64,000 nucleotides of DNA from Microcystis viridis FACHB-1342. GTDB lineage: Bacteria > Cyanobacteriota > Cyanobacteriia > Cyanobacteriales > Microcystaceae. The translations under genes and the position numbers were made by a program. This document shows, piece after piece, positions 46,025 to 53,509 of the stretch; positions within the stretch are counted from its first letter, which is position 1; the number at the start of each line of letters is the position of its first letter. The DNA lies in contig NZ_JACJSV010000001.1 in NCBI RefSeq assembly GCF_014698335.1, forward strand, positions 1 to 64,000, read 5' to 3'. Under the pieces are notes generated by a model. The model was not told the origin of the DNA. It did not search any database and saw nothing but the letters and a program-made list of their open reading frames with translations.

Positions 46025-46119
46025 TATAGTCATTTCAATTAAGATTGAGAATATTAATGCCAGAGTTCATAAGGGTTTAACTGGTCTAGAGTGTATCAGA
46101 CTTATCTGAAATGACTATA
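46025..46119. mobile_element. 95-bp MITE-like element with 13-bp perfect inverted ends
   Basis: TATAGTCATTTCA at 46025-46037 is mirrored exactly by TGAAATGACTATA at 46107-46119. The similarity continues inward (ATTAAGATTGA against GATAAGTCTGA), giving an imperfect inverted repeat of about 26 bp. TA at both ends fits a Tc1/mariner or IS630-type target. No coding capacity. Confidence 0.65.
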
Positions 46120-46562
46120 ATTCGCTTCTTATATAACACTTGCCGATTCCTCGCCGAACATTTCTCAGGCAACTTCGCCAGTTGGCTGCTGAAAGAGACT
46201 GTCATGATGGCGAAACTCAAACCATCGGAACTTTCCCTCGATCCGATTTGAGCCGATGCGATGATTGTACTCTAATCCGAGGATTCTATTCTTCACATCC
46301 AGTTCCAAACGTTGCCAAAGGAGGAAATCCCATTTCGGATGTTAGATTGCCGAGTTCGAGGTTTGCAGGGCTTGCTTTAGGGTGGCTCTTCGTTACTTGG
46401 TATGGTTTGATCGGGGGGCATAAATCGACTAAATCCTGATCTGGCCAAAGACTTAATTGATTAGTTCGTTCTAGTCGGGTGTTGGATAAAATTAGCAGCG
46501 ATCGGCTTTCTCCATGGCTCAGGTTTTAGCATATATCGTGTAAATGCGCTAATATTCAAACT

Positions 46563-46588
46563 AAAGCCGTCCTAAAAAGACGGGGTTT
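46563..46588. repeat. IS605-like subterminal hairpin
   Basis: AAAGCCGTCCTAAAAAGACGG forms a 5-bp stem with A/T-flanking pairs (AAAG and GTTT). It resembles the right-end hairpin of IS200/IS605 elements. It ends 16 bases before the hetZ-like ATG, so it might also affect that gene's translation. No transposase or TnpB frame remains. Confidence 0.35.
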
Positions 46589-46604
46589 GGAACTCAATTT
46601 TTCG

Positions 46605-47738
46605 ATGACGACAATAATCGACGAGTTAAGGCAACAATGGCAAGATCGCCTCTCTCAAACAGAGGATTCCTTAACCGATCGCCAACGGGATACCATTATC
46701 AATTGGTTACTCGGTGAAGATAGCCAACGTTGGGAAAATTTAGATGAGAGAGATTTAGAAATCGCTAAACGGGGATTAGTCTATCTTTGGCAAATTTTAC
46801 GGCAACGCTATCTGAAAGTTAATCCCACCCGCGCCTATCGTAACCTGATCGATCGTCTCGGTGCTTGTGTCACTCTCCGGCAAAAAATTCGCACTTGGGT
46901 TTCCTTAAGTCGCGATCGTCGGCAAGCGGTGGCCGATGTCTTGCAAGAAATTATTCAAGAAATGTTAAATAGCGATCGCTATCTGCAATCCCAGTTAGCA
47001 TGGATCGCTCGTTGTACCAACGATCAAGCTACTCGTGATCAGCTGCTGTTAGCCACCCTGGAGGAATACGCTCTGCGTCCGATCCGCAATCAACCCCTGT
47101 TAGCCTATCGTTTTGTTAATTATCTCCGTCGTCAATCGAGAAGCGGTATTACTAATGTGCCTCAGGAAGAAATGATCCGGATTCTCTCCGATGAAATTAG
47201 TGGCGATGAGGGGGAAACTAGCTTAAGTTTACTGGATCAAAATGCGATCGCTACCTACGAAGATCAACGCACTTGTCAAGAAGCGCAAATTCAACGGGCA
47301 AAAGTTCAAGAGAGTTTTGCCAAGTATCTAGAGGAAAATGTTAGTCCGGAGGCGGTGACTTGGTTTAATCTCTATCTAGGAGGCGAAAGCCAAGATGAGA
47401 TCGCCTTGGCGATGAATATTCCCGTCCAACGGATTTATCGTCTCCGGGAAAAAGTTGGCTATCATGCGATTAAGGTTTTTGCCCTCAAGGAAGGGACAGA
47501 ATTAATCGCTGAATGGTTAGAAATCAGCCCGAAAGAGCATAATTTTGGCTTAACTCTCAGTCAATGGCAAAGTTACTATGCTTGCCTTTCTCCCACGGGT
47601 AAAAGCGTTATCGATGGCTTAAAAGCGGGTAAAACCCTTGAGGAAATCGCTGGCGAATTAAACTGTAAACGCACACAAGTGGTCAAAGAATGGACGCAAC
47701 TTTATCTAAGCGCCCAAAGTCTTAGGACAAAAACCTAA
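46605..47738 (+). CDS. HetZ-related regulatory protein
   Basis: This 377-aa protein from ATG 46605 (MTTIIDELRQQW) is similar to the HetZ-related proteins of cyanobacteria. Matching segments are LTDRQRDTIINWLLGEDSQRW, then LRQRYLKVNPTRAYRNLIDRLG, SRDRRQAVADVLQEIIQEMLNSDRY, and RPIRNQPLLAYRFVNYLRRQSR. The C-terminal third has two helix-turn-helix-like units (QDEIALAMNIPVQRIYRLREK and LEEIAGELNCKRTQVVKEW). HetZ regulates heterocyst formation in filamentous species; unicellular strains have relatives of unknown role, probably DNA-binding. It is preceded by repeats. Confidence 0.85.
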   Translation: MTTIIDELRQQWQDRLSQTEDSLTDRQRDTIINWLLGEDSQRWENLDERDLEIAKRGLVYLWQILRQRYLKVNPTRAYRNLIDRLGACVTLRQKIRTWVSLSRDRRQAVADVLQEIIQEMLNSDRYLQSQLAWIARCTNDQATRDQLLLATLEEYALRPIRNQPLLAYRFVNYLRRQSRSGITNVPQEEMIRILSDEISGDEGETSLSLLDQNAIATYEDQRTCQEAQIQRAKVQESFAKYLEENVSPEAVTWFNLYLGGESQDEIALAMNIPVQRIYRLREKVGYHAIKVFALKEGTELIAEWLEISPKEHNFGLTLSQWQSYYACLSPTGKSVIDGLKAGKTLEEIAGELNCKRTQVVKEWTQLYLSAQSLRTKT

Positions 47739-47740
47739 TC

Positions 47741-47812
47741 AGTTATCAGTTATCAGTTATCAGTTATCAGTTATCAGTTCACTGAGAAAACACCCCACAC
47801 CCCACACCCCAC
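47741..47812. repeat. Heptamer arrays AGTTATC and ACACCCC
   Basis: Six AGTTATC-type units (47741-47779) are followed by four ACACCCC units (47788-47812) just after the hetZ-like stop. The arrays lie upstream of the small ORF at 47849. Confidence 0.8.
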
Positions 47813-47848
47813 TTCCCATCCCCTTTTTGATTTTTGACTTCAAGAAAT

Positions 47849-48007
47849 ATGTGGATTATTAGCAAAAAAGTCGGGGTATTTACCCATTATTTAACCCCTA
47901 CGGGTACATTTACCCCCAGCATCGACAAAGCCAGTAAATTTTCTGCTCGGGAAATGGCGGATATTATGGCTAAAAAATACGGGGGAATAGTCGAGGCAAT
48001 GAAATAA
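47849..48007 (+). CDS. Small protein, 52 aa, in front of photolyase gene
   Basis: This short frame starts MWIISKKVGVFTHYLTP, continues FTPSIDKASKFSAREMADIM, and ends YGGIVEAMK. It stops 2 bases before the photolyase ATG at 48010, so the two may be co-translated. It resembles small phage-like or regulatory beta-alpha proteins with a strand, turn and short helices, but no family is recognised. The regular coding pattern and the tight spacing support a real gene. Confidence 0.5.
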   Translation: MWIISKKVGVFTHYLTPTGTFTPSIDKASKFSAREMADIMAKKYGGIVEAMK

Positions 48008-48009
48008 TT

Positions 48010-49524
48010 ATGACCATTGGTATTTGGATTTTAGGTGATCAATTATGGACAGGACAAGCGGCCTTAGCTAATCGTCAAGCCTATGCACAGGAAACGCCGG
48101 TTATTTTAATTGAATCCCACAATCATATTCGACAAAGACCCTATCATCAGCAAAAATTAGTTTTAATCTGGTCGGCGATGCGTCATTTTGCCGAAGAATT
48201 AAAAACTTTAGGATGGTCTGTAACCTACGAAGTTACTGAAGATTTTGAGCCGATTTTATCTGCTTGGATTAAACGATTAGGTATTAAAGAATTACAGATT
48301 ATGATGCCTAATGATTTACCTTTTCTTAGATTAATCAAAAATCTTAATTTAGACTGTGCTATAACCCTAATTGATAATAATCACTTTCTCTGGACTAGGA
48401 CAGATTTTAATAATTGGGCTAAATCTCGTAAAAGACTATTACTAGAGGATTTCTATCGAGAAAGTCGCAAAAAATGGCAGATTTTAATCGAGGATAATCA
48501 ACCCATAGGAGGACAATGGAACTTTGATAAACAAAACCGCAAACCGCCCAAGGATGGATTAAAAACTGCTGCTCCTCTTTGGTTTGAACCCGATGAAATT
48601 ACCCTTCAGGTTATCGCTGATGTGGAAGCTTTAGATATTCCTAAATATGGAAAAATCAAACCTTTTCCCTGGGCAGTAAACCGCAGACAAGCTTTACAGG
48701 TTTTGGAGCATTTTATTACTAATTGTCTGCCCAACTTTGGACCATACCAAGATGCGATGGTAACGGGAGAAGAAACCCTCTGGCATTCCCTATTATCTCC
48801 CTATCTTAATCTAGGATTACTAACGCCGTTGGAAGTGATTCAAGGGGCAGAAATTGCCTATAAAAAAGATAATTTAGCCCTAAATAGCATCGAAGGATTT
48901 ATCCGTCAGGTGTTGGGATGGCGGGAATATATGCAGGGGATTTATCATTATTTGGGAGAAGATTACGCTAATCATAATTGGTTTGAGCATCAACAACCCT
49001 TACCGGCTTTCTTTTGGGATAGTAACCAAACCGAGATGAATTGCCTCAAACAAGTATTATCACAGGTGGAAAATACCGGTTATGCCCATCATATTCAAAG
49101 ATTAATGATTTTGAGCAATTTTGCCTTAATTTTTGGTTGCTCTCCCCAAGAGATTGAAAACTGGTTTCATAGTGTTTTTATCGATGCCTACGATTGGGTA
49201 ATGCAGACTAATGTACTGGGAATGGGACAATTTGCCGATGGGGGAATTCTCGCTTCCAAACCCTACGCTTCCTCGGCCAACTATATTGATAAAATGAGTG
49301 ATTATTGTCGGGGTTGTCTGTATAAAAAAAATGAACGAGTCGGGGAGTTTGCCTGTCCTTTTAATTTTCTTTACTGGGATTTTTTGGCACGACATCGAGA
49401 AAAATTAAAATCCCAAGGTCGAGTTAATATGATTTTAGGTCATCTCGATCGAATGTCGGCAGCTGAACTTAATCAAATGCGCTGCCAGTCCAACCAATTA
49501 AGAGCTATCAGCAGTCAGCTTTGA
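48010..49524 (+). CDS. FeS-type cryptochrome/photolyase-related protein ((6-4) photolyase group)
   Basis: This 504-aa flavoprotein of the prokaryotic FeS-BCP group, formerly called deoxyribodipyrimidine photolyase-related, binds FAD and a [4Fe-4S] cluster. The probable cluster ligands are Cys in IFGCSPQE, the pair in DYCRGCLYK, and Cys in EFACPFN. FAD-domain motifs include FGPYQDAMV, LLSPYLNLGLL, EGFIRQVLGWREYM and ANYIDKMSDYC. Members repair (6-4) photoproducts in DNA or act as blue-light sensors. It follows the 52-aa ORF by 2 bases. The length is typical. Confidence 0.9.
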   Translation: MTIGIWILGDQLWTGQAALANRQAYAQETPVILIESHNHIRQRPYHQQKLVLIWSAMRHFAEELKTLGWSVTYEVTEDFEPILSAWIKRLGIKELQIMMPNDLPFLRLIKNLNLDCAITLIDNNHFLWTRTDFNNWAKSRKRLLLEDFYRESRKKWQILIEDNQPIGGQWNFDKQNRKPPKDGLKTAAPLWFEPDEITLQVIADVEALDIPKYGKIKPFPWAVNRRQALQVLEHFITNCLPNFGPYQDAMVTGEETLWHSLLSPYLNLGLLTPLEVIQGAEIAYKKDNLALNSIEGFIRQVLGWREYMQGIYHYLGEDYANHNWFEHQQPLPAFFWDSNQTEMNCLKQVLSQVENTGYAHHIQRLMILSNFALIFGCSPQEIENWFHSVFIDAYDWVMQTNVLGMGQFADGGILASKPYASSANYIDKMSDYCRGCLYKKNERVGEFACPFNFLYWDFLARHREKLKSQGRVNMILGHLDRMSAAELNQMRCQSNQLRAISSQL

Positions 49525-49525
49525 A

Positions 49526-49590
49526 TCAGTTATCAGTTATCAGTTATCAGATGCTGGTTTTCAGTTCACTGATTACTGTTTACTGTTTAC
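49526..49590. repeat. Heptamer arrays AGTTATC and TACTGTT
   Basis: AGTTATC units and then TACTGTT units occupy most of the gap between the photolyase and SUI1 genes. Confidence 0.75.
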
Positions 49591-49632
49591 TGGTCACTGA
49601 AAAACCCCCAAACCCAGTATGATAATTGCTAT

Positions 49633-49974
49633 ATGAGTAAATCTAAGGAAAAAAACCGGATTGCCTATCAGGAATTTGGAGATAAAAGCAATTCTCAAGC
49701 TTTTGAGCGTTCCATCCCTGAATTACCCCCAAATCAGCAGAATTTGCGAGTACAAACCTCCCGCTCTGGTCGTGCGGGAAAAACCGTTACCATGGTTACA
49801 GGTTTTCAATGCCAAACCGAAACTCTGACGAAATTATTAAAACAGTTAAAAACTGCTTGCGGGACGGGTGGTACAGTTAAAGAAAATGCCATTGAGATCC
49901 AAGGAGATCATCGCCAAAAAATTCTACAAATTCTCATTGAATCGGGTTACAAAGCCAAAATTAGCGGAGGATAG
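49633..49974 (+). CDS. SUI1/eIF1-like (YciH) translation factor
   Basis: This 113-aa protein has the SUI1 fold: a disordered basic N-terminus (1-40), then LRVQTSRSGRAGKTVTMVTG, the strand-helix TETLTKLLKQLKTACGTGGTV, and IEIQGDHRQKILQILIESGYK. Bacterial members are thought to influence start-codon choice or ribosome fidelity. No neighbouring translation gene is present. It ends 9 bases before the tspO-like gene on the same strand. Confidence 0.9.
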   Translation: MSKSKEKNRIAYQEFGDKSNSQAFERSIPELPPNQQNLRVQTSRSGRAGKTVTMVTGFQCQTETLTKLLKQLKTACGTGGTVKENAIEIQGDHRQKILQILIESGYKAKISGG

Positions 49975-49983
49975 CTTAAAATC

Positions 49984-50451
49984 ATGATTCCCTCTTGGTT
50001 GCTTATCGGTGTCGTGGGATTTTTGGTAGCGTTAGCTGGGGGATTACTCAATTCTCGCGATGTGCGTTGGTTTGCGCGTTTGCGTCGTCCCGATTGGTTA
50101 AGCTTTGAAAGATTAATCCCTCTTATCTGGACAATTATCTATATTTGTGGCGCAATTTCTGCTTATTTAGTCTGGGAAGCTCAACCGGCTAATCGCTGGT
50201 TTTTGATGGCTTTTTATCTGTTGGTGGAATTGACTATTAGTGCCTATACTCCCGTCACCTGTAAACTACGCAGTCTCAAAGCGGGAACGATTATCGGAGG
50301 TACGGGTTTTTTCTTGGGTTGTCTTCTGGCGCTCTTGGTTTTCCCTGTTTCTTCTTGGGCGGGCATCCTACTCCTACCCTACCTGATTTGGAGTCCGATC
50401 GGTACCTATGTGACTTGGGAAATGAGCCATCTCAATCCTCGGGATGTCTAG
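49984..50451 (+). CDS. TspO/MBR-family membrane protein
   Basis: This 155-aa protein has five membrane helices. Matching features are FARLRRPDWLSFERLIPLIW after helix 1, WTIIYICGAISAYLVWEA, a final PYLIWSPIGTYVTWEM and an alternating aromatic pattern. TspO binds tetrapyrroles such as protoporphyrin IX and acts in stress responses. The family is diverged here, with weaker conservation in the C-terminal helix. It probably shares the SUI1 transcript. Confidence 0.7.
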   Translation: MIPSWLLIGVVGFLVALAGGLLNSRDVRWFARLRRPDWLSFERLIPLIWTIIYICGAISAYLVWEAQPANRWFLMAFYLLVELTISAYTPVTCKLRSLKAGTIIGGTGFFLGCLLALLVFPVSSWAGILLLPYLIWSPIGTYVTWEMSHLNPRDV

Positions 50452-50453
50452 AC

Positions 50454-50683
50454 AGGGTTTGCGGCAAAAAGTTTCTCGTGGGGGTAGGGTGTAGGGTGTG
50501 GGGTGTAGGGTGTAGGGTGTAGGGTGTAGGGTTTTACCGATTTTGAGGGGGTCAATTACCTAATTTTCAGGGAAAAAGTCCCGGAATTTTCCCCCCGATC
50601 ACTCCCATCGCAGGTACTTTTTGATTTCAAAAAAGTCTAAAGATATTATCCAACAAGGTTTTTAGATTTATTCAGAGAACCCT
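50454..50683. mobile_element. MITE-like element, copy 2, with target duplication
   Basis: This is homologous to 14350-14579: AGGGTTTGCGGCAAAAAG at the left and GAGAACCCT at the right. The flanks AGAC at 50450-50453 and 50684-50687 (or TAGAC with one shared base) are a direct duplication different from copy 1. The internal heptamer array here is GTAGGGT with one GTGGGGT, against GTGGGGT in copy 1. Confidence 0.8.
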
Positions 50684-50896
50684 AGACAGGTAAAGTGGGG
50701 TGGGTTAAAAATTAACCCATCCCACAGATATTATTGCCATCTACCAACTTAAAAATCTAGACTGTTTTTTCCGCTCTAACTCGATCTACCCTGCGAGGAA
50801 TGGGGCTCTTCTAGGTTCTGTGTGATAAGTTTAACTTACATAGGATTGATCAGTCTTTGTGTCCTTTGTGTCTTTGTGGTTCGTTCCACCCCCTCG

Positions 50897-51067
50897 CTAG
50901 GAAGAATGTATCTTAGAATACATTTTACCCACCAAACCCAAGAGAGCCGGAATGGAGCAATCAAGGAAGTTAGGAACCTCCTGACGACAGTGAGGACAAT
51001 ACCAGTAGGCACGACTAGCTACAAGGTGACGAAGGGTAATTCCCGAACAAATCGGGCAGCTGTGCAT
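50897..51067 (-). CDS. 56-aa zinc-ribbon protein
   Basis: This short reading begins MHSCPICSGITLRHLV, continues AYWYCPHCRQEVPNF, and ends SKIHSS. Two CxxC pairs (CPIC, CPHC) spaced by 18 residues make a zinc ribbon like that of small cyanobacterial proteins containing a YWFC-CRQEMP type motif. An in-frame stop lies three codons before the ATG, which fixes the upstream limit. There is no clear ribosome site. A degraded relative of its last ~20 codons lies at 5467-5511. The function is unknown; protein or nucleic-acid binding is possible. Confidence 0.6.
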   Translation of the reverse strand: MHSCPICSGITLRHLVASRAYWYCPHCRQEVPNFLDCSIPALLGLVGKMYSKIHSS

Positions 51068-51202
51068 GGATTGTTAGAGGAATTTTAAACGTTTTTAAAA
51101 TTGCCCTACCTCCCACTGCGATTTTAAACAAAATCGCCGCTCTTTAAATCTATCTTTAGGTAGAAACCCAGTGTTTCTTTCGATAGACTTCCCAGAAAAT
51201 AC

Positions 51203-51991
51203 CTAAGGATGAGGACGGAAAAGATGGGAATGTTGCGGGTGATAAAGTTGCGATCGAGTTCCTGTAATCTGGTTTAAAGCGGGACTAATGAGATAAAGGG
51301 TAGTTCTAGTTAAATTTTCCCGATGGGTTAGTTTGGCCATCTCTGACAGGGGGACAACCCAGATTTTTTCGTCGGGCCAACCGAGACGGAAACAAACGGC
51401 CACCTGTTGCTCTGGCTGGTAGTATCGTAGGAGTTTTTCCTGGGCTTTGTCAACATGACGGGCGGCTAAATATAGGCATAAACTGGCTTTATGGGCGGCT
51501 AAAGAGGCTAATTCTTCACTTTCTGGCATGGGAGATGCTTTTCCTTCCACCCGGGTTAGAATAATTGTCTGGACTAATTCCGGAATCGTTAATTCTAGGG
51601 CCAATTTGGCCGCTAATCCTTGGAAGGCACTAATTCCGGGGATTAGCTGAAAGGGGATATCTGCTGCTGTCAAAAGCTCAATTTGCTCTTGGATGGCACT
51701 ATAGAGACTTAAATCCCCCGATTGCAGTCGCACCACCGCTAAACCCCGACGCACGCGATCGATCATTAAAGGGATAATTTCCTCTAGGGTGATGCTACTG
51801 GTGGGAATTAACTCAGCATCTTTAGGAGTGTCCTCAAGAATTTGTTTGGGGACGAGGGAATCAGCAAAGACGATAACATCGGCTTTTTGGAGAATTTTAT
51901 AGGCTTTTACCGTCAATAATTCCGGATCTCCGGGGCCCGCACCAATAAAATAGACGGCCGGGGAGAGCGCCGAGGAGTCAATTAAAGTCAT
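51203..51991 (-). CDS. cobM: Precorrin-4 C11-methyltransferase
   Basis: CobM (CbiF) methylates C11 of precorrin-4 in corrin ring synthesis. The 262-aa protein has the tetrapyrrole methylase motifs VYFIGAGPGDPELLTVKA, then IVFADSLVPKQIL, VVRLQSGDLSLYSA and FQLIPGISAFQGLAAKL. SAM and the ring bind in the cleft between the two lobes. No other cob gene is adjacent. A heptamer array lies in the promoter gap shared with dnaB. Confidence 0.93.
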   Translation of the reverse strand: MTLIDSSALSPAVYFIGAGPGDPELLTVKAYKILQKADVIVFADSLVPKQILEDTPKDAELIPTSSITLEEIIPLMIDRVRRGLAVVRLQSGDLSLYSAIQEQIELLTAADIPFQLIPGISAFQGLAAKLALELTIPELVQTIILTRVEGKASPMPESEELASLAAHKASLCLYLAARHVDKAQEKLLRYYQPEQQVAVCFRLGWPDEKIWVVPLSEMAKLTHRENLTRTTLYLISPALNQITGTRSQLYHPQHSHLFRPHP

Positions 51992-52008
51992 ACTAAATCC
52001 TGTTTAAA

Positions 52009-52058
52009 AGGGGTGTGGGGTGTGGGGTGTGGGGTGTGGGGATGTGGGGATGTGGGGA
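52009..52058. repeat. Heptamer array GTGGGGT with ATGTGGGG end
   Basis: About four GTGGGGT units are followed by ATGTGGGG units in the cobM-dnaB divergent gap. It overlaps the likely promoter space of both genes. Confidence 0.8.
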
Positions 52059-52137
52059 GAATAAATAAAAATAATCTCCTGACTCCTGAATACTGAATCC
52101 TATCATTAACCTGAACATTTGTATTTAATTAGGGTGA

Positions 52138-53508
52138 ATGACTATAATTAATGATAAAGCACAGTCAGCATTGACAATGATTAGCGATCAATCCCTCCCC
52201 CCCCAAAATATTGAAGCGGAAGAATCTATCTTAGGTGGTATTTTACTAGATCCAAAAGCGTTAGGTAGAATCAGTGATTTTTTAATTCCAGAAGCTTTCT
52301 ATGTAAAAACCCATCAAGATATTTATCGTGCGGCGCTTGCTTTACAAGGGAAGGGAAAACCGACGGATTTAATGACGGTTAGCAGTTGGTTACAGGATAA
52401 TCATCTGCTGGAAGAAATCGGGGGAATGCCGCGATTGTTACAATTAATTGAGCGCACTGTCTCGGCTGCCAACATCGATCGCTATGCTGAATTAGTGATG
52501 GATAAATATATGCGTCGTCAGTTAATTTCCACGGGGGGAGAAATTATCGAGTTAGCCAGAGATACGACACTAGAATTAGAAAATGTTTTCGATGAATCGG
52601 AACAAAAGATTTTTCGTCTCACCCAAAAACGACCCCAGGAGGGTTTAATTTTTCTGGGGGATACTTTAATTGAAACTTTTAACGAAATTGAGAAGATGCA
52701 GGAGACCACCACTCTACCCGGTATCGAAACTCAATTTTATGATCTCGATGCGATGACCAGTGGTTTACAACCCTCGGATTTAATTATTATCGCGGGGAGG
52801 CCTTCCATGGGAAAAACTTCTTTTGCTCTTAATATTGCCTATAATATCGCTCAACAGAATTTACCCGTGGCTGTCTTTAGTTTGGAGATGTCTAAGGAAC
52901 AATTAGCCCAACGTTTGTTATCGAATGAGGCTAAAATCGAAAGTAATCGGATTCGATCGGGCCGTTTGGGACAAAATGATTTAGAGAAGGTTCTTGGGGG
53001 ACTAGAAAAGTTATTAAATTTGCCCATATATATCGATGACAGTGCCAATTTAAGTGTGATTCAAATGCGTTCCCAAGTGCGGCGTTTACAGGCAGAAAAA
53101 AAAGGACAAATGGGATTAGTTTTAATCGATTATCTGCAATTAATGGAAGGTGGAGGTGATAATCGCGTTCAGGAAATTTCTAAAATTACCCGCAGTCTTA
53201 AGGGTTTAGCGAGAGAAATTCATGCTCCAGTAATTGCTCTTTCTCAGTTAAGTCGCGCTGTGGAATCTCGCAATAATAAAAGACCGATGATGTCCGATTT
53301 ACGCGAGTCAGGATCGATCGAACAGGATGCGGATTTAATTATGATGTTATACCGAGATGAATATTATAACCCCGATAGTCCCGATCGAGGTGTGGCCGAA
53401 GTAATTATTACTAAACACCGTAACGGTCCCACTGGCACAATTAAGCTACTTTTTCAACCAGAATTTACCAAGTTTCTCAATCTTAAACAAAGTCGCTCTA
53501 ATTATTAA
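52138..53508 (+). CDS. dnaB: Replicative DNA helicase DnaB, intein-free
   Basis: This 456-aa hexameric helicase has an N-terminal primase-binding domain (PQNIEAEESILGGILLDP, 21-38) and a RecA-type ATPase. The Walker A is IIAGRPSMGKTSFALNIA, the Walker B is VLIDYLQLM, and the DnaB motif 4 is MSDLRESGSIEQDADLIMML. The Walker A site that holds an intein in Synechocystis is uninterrupted here. It starts at ATG 52138, and its stop is one base before the next gene. The length is typical. Confidence 0.97.
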   Translation: MTIINDKAQSALTMISDQSLPPQNIEAEESILGGILLDPKALGRISDFLIPEAFYVKTHQDIYRAALALQGKGKPTDLMTVSSWLQDNHLLEEIGGMPRLLQLIERTVSAANIDRYAELVMDKYMRRQLISTGGEIIELARDTTLELENVFDESEQKIFRLTQKRPQEGLIFLGDTLIETFNEIEKMQETTTLPGIETQFYDLDAMTSGLQPSDLIIIAGRPSMGKTSFALNIAYNIAQQNLPVAVFSLEMSKEQLAQRLLSNEAKIESNRIRSGRLGQNDLEKVLGGLEKLLNLPIYIDDSANLSVIQMRSQVRRLQAEKKGQMGLVLIDYLQLMEGGGDNRVQEISKITRSLKGLAREIHAPVIALSQLSRAVESRNNKRPMMSDLRESGSIEQDADLIMMLYRDEYYNPDSPDRGVAEVIITKHRNGPTGTIKLLFQPEFTKFLNLKQSRSNY

Positions 53509-53509
53509 A

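Larger units (their letters stand above)
45738..46604. other. Long gene-poor remnant region
   Basis: 867 bp lie between the propeller gene and the hetZ-like gene. It holds a MITE-like element (46025-46119) and an IS605-like hairpin (46563-46588). A minus-strand stretch near 46170-46330 reads ILGLEYNHRIGSNRIEGK before a stop and may be a decayed gene. No intact gene is supported; the open frame at 46140-46439 is not convincing. Confidence 0.4.

Noticed and set aside
46140-46439. 99-aa open frame after the MITE-like element
   Set aside because: TTG start, no recognisable domain, odd composition, and it lies in a remnant region.
50822-51088. 88-aa plus-strand open frame
   Set aside because: It is the shadow of the minus-strand zinc-ribbon gene, which has clear CxxC pairs.
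52790-52830. Possible intein in DnaB at the Walker A site
   Set aside because: The reading GRPSMGKTSF is continuous, so no intein is present.
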